A stretch of 64,000 bases of DNA, from the NCBI RefSeq assembly GCF_030272895.1, contig NZ_JALRNF010000024.1, positions 1 through 64,000 on the forward strand, in the 5' to 3' direction. Position numbers and translations under genes: made by a program. The DNA comes from Pseudomonas sp. BGr12. Lineage in GTDB: Bacteria; Pseudomonadota; Gammaproteobacteria; Pseudomonadales; Pseudomonadaceae. Under the pieces are notes generated by a model. That model worked only from the letters and a program-made list of their open reading frames with translations. It made no database searches and was not told where the DNA came from. How positions within the stretch are numbered: the stretch's first letter is position 1; every line of letters starts with the position of its first letter. This document shows, in pieces, positions 16,458-24,192 of this stretch.

Positions 16458-17114
16458 ATGCCTTTCTCCAATGGATTTCTCCTCAGTCTTTCCCTGTGCC
16501 TGGATATCGGCATCGCCAATATCGCCATGATCACCCTGGCCATGCAGCGCGGCTTTCTCCAGGGGTTCTGGCTGGGGCTGGGCACCTGTGTGGGCGATCT
16601 GGTCTACGCGTTGGCGGCCCTGGCCGGGATGACCGTGCTGCTGCAGTTCGAGGCCGTGCGCTGGGTGTTGTGGGTGGGCGGGTCGATGATGTTGATCTGG
16701 TTTGCGCTGAAGATGCTGCTGGCCGCCTGGCGCGGGGAGGGGCATCTGCAACCGGGCGAGGTGGTGGTGGAATCGTCCTGGCGCGAGTTTGTCCGCGGGA
16801 TCGTACTGGCGATGTCGTCACCCAGCGCCATCCTCTGGTTTGCCGCGGTGGGCGGGGTGCTGATTTCCCGTTCCGGTGGTGGCAGCCTGATGGAAGCCGG
16901 ATTGTTCCTGTCCGGCTTTTTCGCCGCCGGGCTGCTCTGGTGCCTGTCGCTGTGCCTGATTGCCAGTCACGGCGGGCGCTTGCTGGGTGAGCGGCTGCTG
17001 ACCTGGTCCTACCTGCTCTCGGCGGCGATTTTCTGCTACTTCGCGGTGTACGTGATTGTCTCCGGTTATCGGGAATTCATCCTCGCCGTGCCGGCTGCCA
17101 CAGCGGGTCTATAA
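16458..17114 (+). CDS. LysE family exporter
   Basis: 218 aa inner-membrane protein with about six transmembrane helices and the LysE/RhtB pattern: a long hydrophobic N-terminus, a charged central loop around RGEGHLQPGEVVVE, and SSPSAILWFAAVGG. Family members export amino acids; the substrate here is unknown. Start 16458 is chosen over ATG 16446 because GGA is better spaced. It follows hicB by 96 bases with no terminator seen between. Confidence 0.82.
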   Translation: MPFSNGFLLSLSLCLDIGIANIAMITLAMQRGFLQGFWLGLGTCVGDLVYALAALAGMTVLLQFEAVRWVLWVGGSMMLIWFALKMLLAAWRGEGHLQPGEVVVESSWREFVRGIVLAMSSPSAILWFAAVGGVLISRSGGGSLMEAGLFLSGFFAAGLLWCLSLCLIASHGGRLLGERLLTWSYLLSAAIFCYFAVYVIVSGYREFILAVPAATAGL

Positions 17115-17164
17115 TCAGTCGGGGCACCCGTGCGCAGGTGCCGTCAGGCCGGAGGATCTTTGCG

Positions 17165-17278
17165 ATGAAAGGTCTTGATGCAAAAAAAATGGCCAAGAAA
17201 AAGCCCCTGAAAACCGCTGAGGAAAAACGCGCCGCCAAACGTGCAAAACGTGCGGCCGCCAGTGGTTTCCTTCCATGA
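17165..17278 (+). CDS. Small, very basic 37-aa protein
   Basis: ATG 17165 to TGA 17278, preceded by a strong GGAGG. It is almost all Lys, Arg and Ala with a short GFLP end: KKMAKKKPLKTAEEKRAAKR forms the middle. No transmembrane segment. It is followed within 11 bases by a good intrinsic terminator, which supports a real short gene. Such composition suggests nucleic-acid or ribosome binding, but that is inference; I do not recognise a named family. Confidence 0.6.
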   Translation: MKGLDAKKMAKKKPLKTAEEKRAAKRAKRAAASGFLP

Positions 17279-17288
17279 CAACGACCTG

Positions 17289-17313
17289 GAGCCCCGCGAG
17301 GGGCTCTTGTTTG
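17289..17313 (+). terminator. Intrinsic terminator
   Basis: GAGCCCC (17289-17295), GCGA loop of the GNRA type, GGGGCTC (17300-17306), then TTGTTTG. It would end the transcript carrying the LysE gene and the 37-aa protein. Confidence 0.85.
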
Positions 17314-17328
17314 ATTAAGGCAAAGGAA

Positions 17329-17817
17329 ATGTCCGACCCGATTCAATCCGCCATTCGCCCCGTACGCTTCGACGTCGCCGCCCCGCTGGTCATCGCCGGT
17401 CTCGGTGGACGCTTCAAGCAGTCCACGATCAGCAAGATTCCTCACCTGTGGCAGCGCTTCGAGCCTTACATCGGTCGGGTGCCGGGGCAGTGCTCGGACT
17501 TCACCTATGGCGTGTGCTGCAATGCCGACGGCAAGGGCAATTTCGATTACATCGCCGGCGTTGAAGTAAAGAACGTCGAGTTGCTGCCGGCCGATTTTCA
17601 GCACATCGAACTCACGCCCCAGCGTTATGCGGTGTTCGAGCACCATGGCAGCCTCGACCACCTCAAGGATACCTTCCAGGCCATCTGGCACGACTGGCTG
17701 CCGGTTTCTGGCGAGCGGGCCGCGCAGGCCCCGGAATTCGAGCGCTATGGCAAGAATTTCGATCCGTTCGACAGCCACAGCGTCATGGAGATCTGGTTGC
17801 CGCTCGAGCCTCGCTAG
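17329..17817 (+). CDS. GyrI-like small-molecule-binding domain protein
   Basis: 162 aa stand-alone effector-binding domain (GyrI-like/Cass2-type), without the AraC helix-turn-helix that often accompanies it. Visible features are AGLGGRFK, TYGVCCNADG, FDYIAGVEV and VFEHHGSLDHLKDTFQAIWH. Relatives bind or hydrolyse small organic molecules or regulate by ligand binding. ATG 17329 is used since the longer frame crosses the terminator. It lies just upstream of the ECF-type cluster and could belong to it functionally. Confidence 0.75.
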   Translation: MSDPIQSAIRPVRFDVAAPLVIAGLGGRFKQSTISKIPHLWQRFEPYIGRVPGQCSDFTYGVCCNADGKGNFDYIAGVEVKNVELLPADFQHIELTPQRYAVFEHHGSLDHLKDTFQAIWHDWLPVSGERAAQAPEFERYGKNFDPFDSHSVMEIWLPLEPR

Positions 17818-17847
17818 GTGCAGGTCGGTCACTTTTTTCAGCGCTGC

Positions 17848-17874
17848 TGTCGATTCCTTGCACCCTCATTCGAC
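17848..17874 (+). promoter_or_regulatory. Candidate ECF42-type promoter
   Basis: TGTCGA (17848-17853), a 17-base spacer and CGAC (17871-17874). ECF42 sigma factors have been reported to use a TGTCGA -35 and a CG(A/T)C -10. It lies 63 bases upstream of the SnoaL-like gene, first of a cluster ending in an ECF42-type sigma factor, so autoregulation is likely. Motif memory, not computation, supports this. Confidence 0.55.
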
Positions 17875-17936
17875 CATCTGTGAATGCGCCGTACCGATCG
17901 GCGCTCCACACCTGTCGACGCACCGAGGACACGACC

Positions 17937-18371
17937 ATGAGCAGCGCCGCCGAACACGAAATTCGTCAACTGATCGAGCAATGGATCCCGACCGTTCGCA
18001 GCCGGGACGTCGACGCCATCACCGCCCCTTACGCCGACAACATCCGCGCCTTCGATGCGGTCAAGGCCCTGCAGTTCCAGGGCAAGGCCGCCTACCGCGC
18101 CCACTGGCAGGCCTGTATGGAGCATTGCCCCGGCGAGATGGTCTTCGAGGTGGAGCAGTTGCAGATCCAGGCCACGCCGGAACTGGCCATTGCTCATTGG
18201 CTCAACCGCTGCGGCCCGGCCACCCCGGAAGGCGGTGAGGACCAAAGCTGCTACATGCGCGTCACCGTCGGCTACCAGCGTATCGGCGGGCAATGGCAAG
18301 TGATTCACGAGCACTGGTCGGCGCCTTTCGACATGGAGTCCGGAGCTGCCCTGTTTTCGCTCAAACCTTGA
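17937..18371 (+). CDS. SnoaL/DUF4440-like NTF2-fold protein
   Basis: 144 aa, cytoplasmic, with the NTF2-like pattern: helix EIRQLIEQWIPTVRSRDVDAI, then YADNIRAFDAV, and a C-terminal strand with GGQWQVIHEHWSAPF. Family members are small cone-shaped enzymes or binding proteins. It leads the sigma-factor cluster, behind a candidate ECF42 promoter. ATG 17937 is used; the frame extends upstream to 17880 without a good site. An 89-base gap separates it from the next gene. Confidence 0.8.
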   Translation: MSSAAEHEIRQLIEQWIPTVRSRDVDAITAPYADNIRAFDAVKALQFQGKAAYRAHWQACMEHCPGEMVFEVEQLQIQATPELAIAHWLNRCGPATPEGGEDQSCYMRVTVGYQRIGGQWQVIHEHWSAPFDMESGAALFSLKP

Positions 18372-18460
18372 AATTAAAGCGACAGGTCTTACGCCAAATC
18401 GCGCTTTCCCTGATGGTGCGATTAGCAGTCATAGTTCACTTTCCGCCCTGGAGATGACAG

Positions 18461-18805
18461 ATGAAATATCTGTGCCTGGTCTACTGTGAAGAGGGGCTGC
18501 TGCACAGCCTGCCCGACAGCCCTGCCGATGCCGAGTGCATGGCCTATGCCGAGTCGATCCAGGGTAGCGGGCGCATGCTGGCCGCCGAAGCGCTCAAGCC
18601 CGTACAGACCGCGACCACGGTGCGCGTGCGCGGTGGGCACATGAGCCTGACGGACGGCCCTTTTGCCGAAACCAAGGAGCAACTGGCCGGCTTCTACCTG
18701 GTCGATGCGCGCGACCTCAACGAGGCGCTGAACATCGCCAAGGGTATACCTGCCGCCCGGGTCGGCAGCGTTGAAGTGAGGCCGGTCCGCGAACTGCAAC
18801 CCTGA
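18461..18805 (+). CDS. YciI-related (DGPF) protein
   Basis: 114 aa with the diagnostic motif TDGPFAETKEQLAGFYLVDA (residues ~67-86). Such proteins have a ferredoxin-like fold and are found next to ECF42 sigma factors in very many genomes; some YciI relatives are hydrolases. GGAG precedes the ATG. Gap of 19 bases to the SRPBCC gene, so co-transcription is likely. Probably a target or modulator of the sigma factor. Confidence 0.9.
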   Translation: MKYLCLVYCEEGLLHSLPDSPADAECMAYAESIQGSGRMLAAEALKPVQTATTVRVRGGHMSLTDGPFAETKEQLAGFYLVDARDLNEALNIAKGIPAARVGSVEVRPVRELQP

Positions 18806-18824
18806 GCCGAGGGAGACCATCACG

Positions 18825-19313
18825 ATGAGCCTTTATCCGCCCGGGGCGGCGCAGTACGAGCTTTCCCTCACCCGCCTGATCGATGCGCCGCGCAGCAAGG
18901 TGTTCCGGGCCTGGACCGAACCTGAGCTGCTGGCGCAATGGTGGGGCCCCAACGGCATGTCCACGCCGGTGTGTGAAATGCAGTTGTGGGTGGGTGGGCT
19001 GTTTCGCACCGTGATGCAGGCTCCGGATGGCACCGAATACCCGAACCAGGGGGTGTTCCTGGAGATCGTCGCGCCCGAACGGATTGTCTTCACCGATGCC
19101 TTCGGCCCGGGCTGGGTGCCATCGAACAGGGCATTCATGACCGTGGTGGTGACCTTCGAGGATGTCCAGGGCAAGACCCGCTACACCGCGCGCGCCTGGC
19201 ACTGGAATGCCACCGATTGCCTGGCCCATGAGGAAATGGGCTTTCATCGCGGCTGGGGCGAAAGCCTCGACCGGCTGGTGGACCTGGTGATCCACAAGAT
19301 GCCCGGCGGATGA
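18825..19313 (+). CDS. SRPBCC/AHSA1 family protein
   Basis: 162 aa with the helix-grip fold of activator of Hsp90 ATPase homologue 1-like proteins: LTRLIDAPRSKVFRAWTEPE near the N-terminus, WWGPNG, and a C-terminal helix GWGESLDRLVDLV. These proteins bind hydrophobic ligands. Its stop overlaps the start of the sigma-factor gene (ATGA at 19310-19313), implying coupled translation. Confidence 0.88.
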   Translation: MSLYPPGAAQYELSLTRLIDAPRSKVFRAWTEPELLAQWWGPNGMSTPVCEMQLWVGGLFRTVMQAPDGTEYPNQGVFLEIVAPERIVFTDAFGPGWVPSNRAFMTVVVTFEDVQGKTRYTARAWHWNATDCLAHEEMGFHRGWGESLDRLVDLVIHKMPGG

Positions 19314-20545
19314 CGACGCTGGCGCAGGTGCGGGCCGAGGTCGAGTCGGTCTATCAGCGCGAATCACGACGCATCCTGGCAACGCTTATCCGTCTGCTGG
19401 GCGACTTCGACCTGGCCGAGGAAGCCATGCACGAAGCCTTCTTCGTGGCCGTGGAGCGTTGGCGGCGAGATGGCATTCCTGCCAATCCCCGGGCCTGGCT
19501 TGTGTCTACCGGGCGCTTCAAGGCTATTGACGGGATACGCCGACGCGCCCGTTTCGACCGCTCCCAGGTGCAGTTGATGATGGCCCTCGAGGCACTGGAG
19601 GAGGATGAGGTGGAGCATGAAGAGCTTGAGGACGATCGCCTGCGTCTGATCTTCACCTGCTGTCACCCGGCACTGGCCGCCGACGCCCAGGTGCCGCTGA
19701 CCTTGCGCGAGGTCTGCGATCTGACCACCGAGGAAATCGCCCGGGCCTTCCTGCAAAGCCCGGCCACCATTGCCCAGCGCATCGTGCGCGCCAAGGCCAA
19801 GATCCGCGATGCGCAGATACCCTATCAAGTGCCATCGCTGGGCGAATTGCCCGAGCGCCTGGACAGCGTGCTGCGGGTCATCTACCTGGTGTTCAATGAG
19901 GGCTATTCGGCGTCTTCGGGCGACAGCCTAATGCGCAATGACCTGAGCGATGAAGCCATTCGCCTGGGCCGGCTGTTGCAGCAACTGCTGCCAGACCCCG
20001 AAGTACTTGGCCTGCTGGCGCTGATGCTGCTGCAAGCCTCGCGGCAGCAGGCGCGCAGCGATGAAAACGGCGAGTTGATCCTGCTCGACGAACAGGACCG
20101 CAGCCTGTGGAACCGCGCGCTGATCGCCGAGGGCAGTCAACTGGTGCAGCAGGCGTTGCGCAGCCGGCAACTGGGCGTGTACAGCCTGCAGGCGGCCATC
20201 GCCGCCGTGCATGCGCAGGCCGCCAGTGCCGAGCAGACCGACTGGACAGAAATCGTTGGTTTGTACGATGTGCTGCTGCAGGGCTGGCCGTCACCGGTGG
20301 TGGAGCTCAATCGCGCCGCTGCCCTGGCGCGCCGTGATGGTCCCCTGGCAGGCCTGGATGCGATAGAGGCGATTCTGGCCCGTGGCCAGTTGCAGGATTA
20401 CCACCTGGCCCATGCCGCCCGTGCCGAACTCTGTCGGCAACTGGGGCGGCCGGAGCAGGCGCGGGCGGCCTATCAGACCGCGCTGGGCCTGACCGCCCAG
20501 GGCGCCGAACGGCGCTTTATCGAGCGCCGCCTGCGCGAGCTGTAA
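19310..20545 (+). CDS. ECF42-type RNA polymerase sigma factor with C-terminal extension
   Basis: 411 aa. Region 2 is at about residues 15-80 (LIRLLGDFDLAEEAMHEAFF), region 4 at about 115-170 (LREVCDLTTEEIARAFLQSP), and a ~240-residue helical, TPR-like extension (DUF6596) follows. This long extension and the neighbouring DGPF protein define group ECF42. There is no anti-sigma factor gene; in this group the extension itself is thought to govern activity. It likely transcribes its own cluster from the TGTCGA promoter at 17848. Confidence 0.92.
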   Translation: MTTLAQVRAEVESVYQRESRRILATLIRLLGDFDLAEEAMHEAFFVAVERWRRDGIPANPRAWLVSTGRFKAIDGIRRRARFDRSQVQLMMALEALEEDEVEHEELEDDRLRLIFTCCHPALAADAQVPLTLREVCDLTTEEIARAFLQSPATIAQRIVRAKAKIRDAQIPYQVPSLGELPERLDSVLRVIYLVFNEGYSASSGDSLMRNDLSDEAIRLGRLLQQLLPDPEVLGLLALMLLQASRQQARSDENGELILLDEQDRSLWNRALIAEGSQLVQQALRSRQLGVYSLQAAIAAVHAQAASAEQTDWTEIVGLYDVLLQGWPSPVVELNRAAALARRDGPLAGLDAIEAILARGQLQDYHLAHAARAELCRQLGRPEQARAAYQTALGLTAQGAERRFIERRLREL

Positions 20546-20548
20546 ACC

Positions 20549-21019
20549 TTAGCCGATGCTGATCGGTGGCGGGCTGACCAGGTCGACGACCTGCTGCTTG
20601 CGTGGTGCGAGAATCTCGGCTTCGCCTTCGACCACCAGTTCGTCTTTCTGGTTGTACACATTGGTGGCAATGCGCACTTTGAACTTGGGCAGCTTCTCCA
20701 GGATTTCCAGGCGCACGGTCAGGGTGTCGCCGATCTTCACCGGCTTCTGGAAGCTCATCTTCTGACCCAGGTAGATGGTGCCCGGGCCAGGCAGTTCGCA
20801 GGCCACCGCGGCGCTGATCAGGGCGCCACTGAACATGCCGTGGGCGATACGCTCCTTGAACATGCTCTTGGCGGCGAACTCGGCATCCAGGTGCACCGGG
20901 TTGTGGTCACCGGACATCGCCGCGAACAGCTGGATGTCGCGTTCTTCGACGGTCTTGCTGAAACTGGCGGTCTGGCCGACTTCAAGGGCTTCGTAGGGCG
21001 TGTTGGTGACCTGGGTCAT
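20549..21019 (-). CDS. phaJ4: MaoC-like (R)-specific enoyl-CoA hydratase
   Basis: 156 aa with a hot-dog fold. Catalytic motif: AAMSGDHNPVHLDAEFA (residues ~34-50), followed by IAHGMFSGALISA. It converts trans-2-enoyl-CoA to (R)-3-hydroxyacyl-CoA, linking beta-oxidation to polyhydroxyalkanoate synthesis. ATG 21019 is supported by AGGA upstream; the longer frame from 21055 overlaps the hydrolase gene. Order hydratase, lipase, fadD2, fadD1 matches the PA3302-PA3299 region as I recall it. The gene is 32 bases downstream of the hydrolase gene, on the same strand. Confidence 0.85.
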   Translation of the reverse strand: MTQVTNTPYEALEVGQTASFSKTVEERDIQLFAAMSGDHNPVHLDAEFAAKSMFKERIAHGMFSGALISAAVACELPGPGTIYLGQKMSFQKPVKIGDTLTVRLEILEKLPKFKVRIATNVYNQKDELVVEGEAEILAPRKQQVVDLVSPPPISIG

Positions 21020-21051
21020 CGATTCGGTTCCTGTAGGCGCGGGGGCGGCCG

Positions 21052-21996
21052 TCATTCGCTGCGGGCAGGGCGGCCAAGGGCCAGGGCCTGTTCCAGCCAG
21101 TCGATGATGGCGGCCGTGACCTCGTCACGGTTGGTTTCATTGAGCAGTTCATGTCGCGCTTGCGGGTACAGCTGCAACTGCACATGCTGGTTGCCGGCCA
21201 GGCGCAAAGCACCGGCCAGATCCTTGAGACGCTTGCCGGCACTGACCGGATCACATTCGCCGCCCATGACCAGGATCGGCAGGTTCGGATCGATCTGTTT
21301 GAGGTTGGCGGGCCGGCTGATCTGCTCCAGGCCCATCAGTAGGTCGATCCACAGGCGGTTGCTGCAGCGAAAGCCGCACAGCGGGTCGGCCACGTAGCGG
21401 TCGACTTCGCTGCTGTCGCGGCTCAGCCAGTCGAACGGCGTGCGATTGGGTTTGAAGGCCTTGTTGAAGGAGCCGAACGACAACCAGTCGATCAGTGCGC
21501 TGTGGCCCAGCGGGCCCTGGCGCCAGGACTCGAAGCGGGCGATCACGCAGGCGGTGCGGTACAGCGCCGGCGGCTGGAAGTTCGAGCCACTGAGAATCGC
21601 GCCCTGCAGGCTGGCGCCGTGGTGCATGAGGTAGGCCTGGGCAATGTAGCTGCCCATGCTGTGACCGAACAGGAACACCGGTGTGCCGGGGTACAGCAGG
21701 CCGATATGCTGGCTGAGCAGGCCCAGGTCGTTGATCACCGTACTCCAGCCGTTGTGCCGGGCGAACAGGCCCAGGGTACCGAGTTCGGCAGTACGGCCGT
21801 GGCCACGTTGGTCGTGGGCGAACAAGGCAAACCCGGCAGCGCACAAGGCTTCGCCCAGGCGCTGGTAGCGACCTGCGTGCTCGGCCATGCCGTGGGCCAG
21901 TAACACCACCGCCTTGATCGGTGTGTCCGGCAGCCACTGGTAGACATACAGGTTGCTGTGATCGCAGGTCGGTAGCCAGAACGCATCGTGGTGCAT
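21052..21996 (-). CDS. Alpha/beta hydrolase, lysophospholipase/monoacylglycerol lipase-like
   Basis: 314 aa. Nucleophile elbow FGHSMGS (Ser ~115), acid residue expected in GGECDPVS and catalytic histidine in QARHELLNE give a full triad. The DQRGHGRT oxyanion-side loop is also present. No signal peptide, so cytoplasmic. It probably releases fatty acids from lysophospholipids or monoglycerides for the adjacent acyl-CoA synthetases. AAGGA precedes the ATG. It is divergent from fadD2. Confidence 0.88.
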   Translation of the reverse strand: MHHDAFWLPTCDHSNLYVYQWLPDTPIKAVVLLAHGMAEHAGRYQRLGEALCAAGFALFAHDQRGHGRTAELGTLGLFARHNGWSTVINDLGLLSQHIGLLYPGTPVFLFGHSMGSYIAQAYLMHHGASLQGAILSGSNFQPPALYRTACVIARFESWRQGPLGHSALIDWLSFGSFNKAFKPNRTPFDWLSRDSSEVDRYVADPLCGFRCSNRLWIDLLMGLEQISRPANLKQIDPNLPILVMGGECDPVSAGKRLKDLAGALRLAGNQHVQLQLYPQARHELLNETNRDEVTAAIIDWLEQALALGRPARSE

Positions 21997-22206
21997 GGCG
22001 GGTCCTTGTGCACGCGGAACGGTGAGTCAGCACAGTGTATAACCCAAGCATGCAATCGAAAGGCGGCCACAAACAAGATTCACAATGTTAATGACAGCCC
22101 TTGGCGTATTTGCCACCTGCGGCATACCTGCTAACGTCGGCAAAGTACCCTCTTCGCCAAGAAGGCCAGGGGGGCCGGAACGGCTCAGGTATGAGGACAA
22201 GAATAA

Positions 22207-23895
22207 ATGCAAGCTGATTTCTGGAATGACAAGCGCCCCGCAGGCGTTCCTTCGCTCATAGACATGAATGCTTACAAGTCTGTGGTCGAAGTGTTCGAAC
22301 GCTCCTGCAAGAAGTTCGCTGACCGCCCGGCGTTCAGCAACCTGGGGGTGACCCTGAGCTATGCCGAGCTGGAACGCCATTCCGCGGCCTTTGCCGCCTA
22401 CCTGCAGCAGCACACCGATCTGGTGCCGGGCGACCGCATTGCGGTGCAGATGCCCAACGTGCTGCAGTACCCCATCGCTGTATTCGGTGCCATGCGCGCC
22501 GGGCTGATCGTGGTCAACACCAACCCGCTGTACACCGCGCGGGAGATGCGTCACCAGTTCAAGGATTCCGGGGCGCGCGCACTGGTCTACCTGAACATGT
22601 TCGGCAAGCTGGTGGAGGAAGTGTTGCCTGACACCAACATCGAATTTCTCATCGAAGCGCGGATGGGCGACATGCTGCCGGCGGCCAAGGGCTGGCTGGT
22701 CAACACCCTGGTAGCCAAGGTCAAGAAGATGGTGCCGGCCTACCACCTGCCCCAGGCCGTGCCGTTCAAGACCGCCCTGGCACAGGACCGTGGCCAGTCG
22801 CTGCGGCCGGTGGCGCAGAGCCTCGACAACGTCGCCGTGCTGCAATACACCGGCGGCACCACGGGGCTGGCCAAGGGCGCGATGCTGACCCACGGCAACC
22901 TGGTGGCCAACATGCTCCAGGTGCTGGCCTGTTTTTCCCAGCACGGCCCGGATGGCCAGCGGCTGATCAAGGAAGGCCAGGAGGTGATGATCGCGCCGCT
23001 GCCGCTCTACCATATCTATGCCTTCACCGCGAACTGCATGTGCATGATGGTGACCGGCAACCACAACGTGCTGATCACCAACCCGCGGGACATCCCCGGC
23101 TTTGTCAAAGAGCTGAAGAAGTGGCGGTTTTCCGCGCTGATCGGGCTCAACACCCTGTTCGTCGCGCTGATGAACCATCCGAAATTCAAGGAGCTGGATT
23201 TCTCGGCGCTGAAGGTCACCAACTCCGGCGGCACCGCACTGGTCACGGCCACCGCCGAGCGCTGGGAAGCCCTGACCGGTTGCCGCATTGTCGAAGGCTA
23301 TGGCCTGACCGAGACGTCGCCGGTCGCCAGCACCAACCCGTATGGGCAACTGGCGCGCCTGGGTACCGTGGGCATTCCGGTGCCGGGCACCGCGTTCAAG
23401 GTGATCGACGATGAGGGCATTGAGCAACCGTTCGGCGAGCGCGGCGAGTTGTGCATCAAGGGCCCGCAGGTGATGAAGGGCTACTGGCAGCATCCCGAGG
23501 CCACGGCCGAGGCGCTGGACAGCGAAGGCTGGTTCAAGACCGGCGATATCGCGGTGATCGACCCCGATGGTTTCACCCGGATTGTCGATCGCAAGAAGGA
23601 CATGATCATCGTCTCGGGTTTCAACGTGTACCCCAACGAGATCGAGGAAGTGGTCATGGGCCACCCGCAAGTGGCCAACTGCGCGGTGATCGGCATCCCC
23701 GACGAGCGTTCCGGCGAGGCAGTGAAACTGTTCGTGGTGCCGCGGGAGGGCGGGGTCAGCCTTGAAGAGCTCAAGTCCTACTGCAAGGCCAATTTCACCG
23801 GCTACAAGGTGCCCAAGCACATTGTGGTGCGCGATTCCTTGCCGATGACGGCGGTGGGCAAGATCCTGCGCCGCGAGCTGCGCGACATCGCCTGA
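22207..23895 (+). CDS. fadD2: Long-chain fatty-acid-CoA ligase (FadD2)
   Basis: 562 aa, ANL superfamily. AMP-binding signature YTGGTTGLAKGAML (residues ~217-230), GYGLTETSP (~365-373), and the FACS region GWFKTGDIAVIDPDG followed by DRKKDM. It activates exogenous fatty acids to acyl-CoA at the inner membrane. GAGGAC lies before the ATG. It is followed by the closely similar fadD1, the usual Pseudomonas tandem. A REP pair between the two may separate their expression. Confidence 0.93.
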   Translation: MQADFWNDKRPAGVPSLIDMNAYKSVVEVFERSCKKFADRPAFSNLGVTLSYAELERHSAAFAAYLQQHTDLVPGDRIAVQMPNVLQYPIAVFGAMRAGLIVVNTNPLYTAREMRHQFKDSGARALVYLNMFGKLVEEVLPDTNIEFLIEARMGDMLPAAKGWLVNTLVAKVKKMVPAYHLPQAVPFKTALAQDRGQSLRPVAQSLDNVAVLQYTGGTTGLAKGAMLTHGNLVANMLQVLACFSQHGPDGQRLIKEGQEVMIAPLPLYHIYAFTANCMCMMVTGNHNVLITNPRDIPGFVKELKKWRFSALIGLNTLFVALMNHPKFKELDFSALKVTNSGGTALVTATAERWEALTGCRIVEGYGLTETSPVASTNPYGQLARLGTVGIPVPGTAFKVIDDEGIEQPFGERGELCIKGPQVMKGYWQHPEATAEALDSEGWFKTGDIAVIDPDGFTRIVDRKKDMIIVSGFNVYPNEIEEVVMGHPQVANCAVIGIPDERSGEAVKLFVVPREGGVSLEELKSYCKANFTGYKVPKHIVVRDSLPMTAVGKILRRELRDIA

Positions 23896-23905
23896 TCGTT
23901 GCCTC

Positions 23906-23971
23906 TGTAGGAGCGGGCTTGCCCCGCGATGGGTTCGCACAAACCCATCGCGGGGCAAGCCCGCTCCTACA
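23906..23971. repeat. REP element pair (inverted)
   Basis: Two inverted REP cores with arms TGTAGGAGCGGGCTTGCCCC and its complement, and a short AACCCATCGCG-type inner stem. It lies 11 bases after the fadD2 stop and ends before the fadD1 promoter region, so it could stop or stabilise the fadD2 transcript. Confidence 0.92.
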
Positions 23972-23990
23972 AATCCCGTCTTTTAGATTG

Positions 23991-24033
23991 TTTACTCTAA
24001 AAATGACTACGATATAATCAAGAGTCATTTTTA
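23991..24033 (+). promoter_or_regulatory. fadD1 promoter candidate enclosed in an inverted repeat
   Basis: TAAAAATGACT (23998-24008) and AGTCATTTTTA (24023-24033) are perfect 11-bp inverted arms. Between them is TATAAT (24013-24018), a consensus -10, with TTTACT (23991-23996) 16 bases upstream as -35. A repressor or activator bound to the arms would sit over the -10. The second arm ends in T-rich sequence, so an RNA hairpin terminator is the alternative reading. Confidence 0.5.
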
Positions 24034-24106
24034 TGACTGTTTGGGCTGCTTTAGCTCTAGGCGACCCCTGGCAAAGCTGCTACTCTCGGCCCGCTTTCGA
24101 TTATCA

Positions 24107-24121
24107 GGTTTGCAATAAACC
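24107..24121. promoter_or_regulatory. Small palindrome upstream of fadD1
   Basis: GGTTT-GCAAT-AAACC, a 5-bp inverted repeat with a 5-base spacer, lies 72 bases before the fadD1 start. It is loosely like fatty-acid regulator sites of the GAAAC/GTTTC type (PsrA), though in the opposite half-site order. Weak evidence. Confidence 0.3.
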
Positions 24122-24192
24122 GTAATCTCATATCAATAATAATCGCATCGACTGCGGTGAAGAATTCGCTGTTGCTGAAGGAGTGGGCTTCC

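Noticed and set aside
17913..17935. Second TGTCGA...CGAC pair near the SnoaL start
   Set aside because: The spacer is only 13 bases, too short compared with the 17-base pair at 17848.
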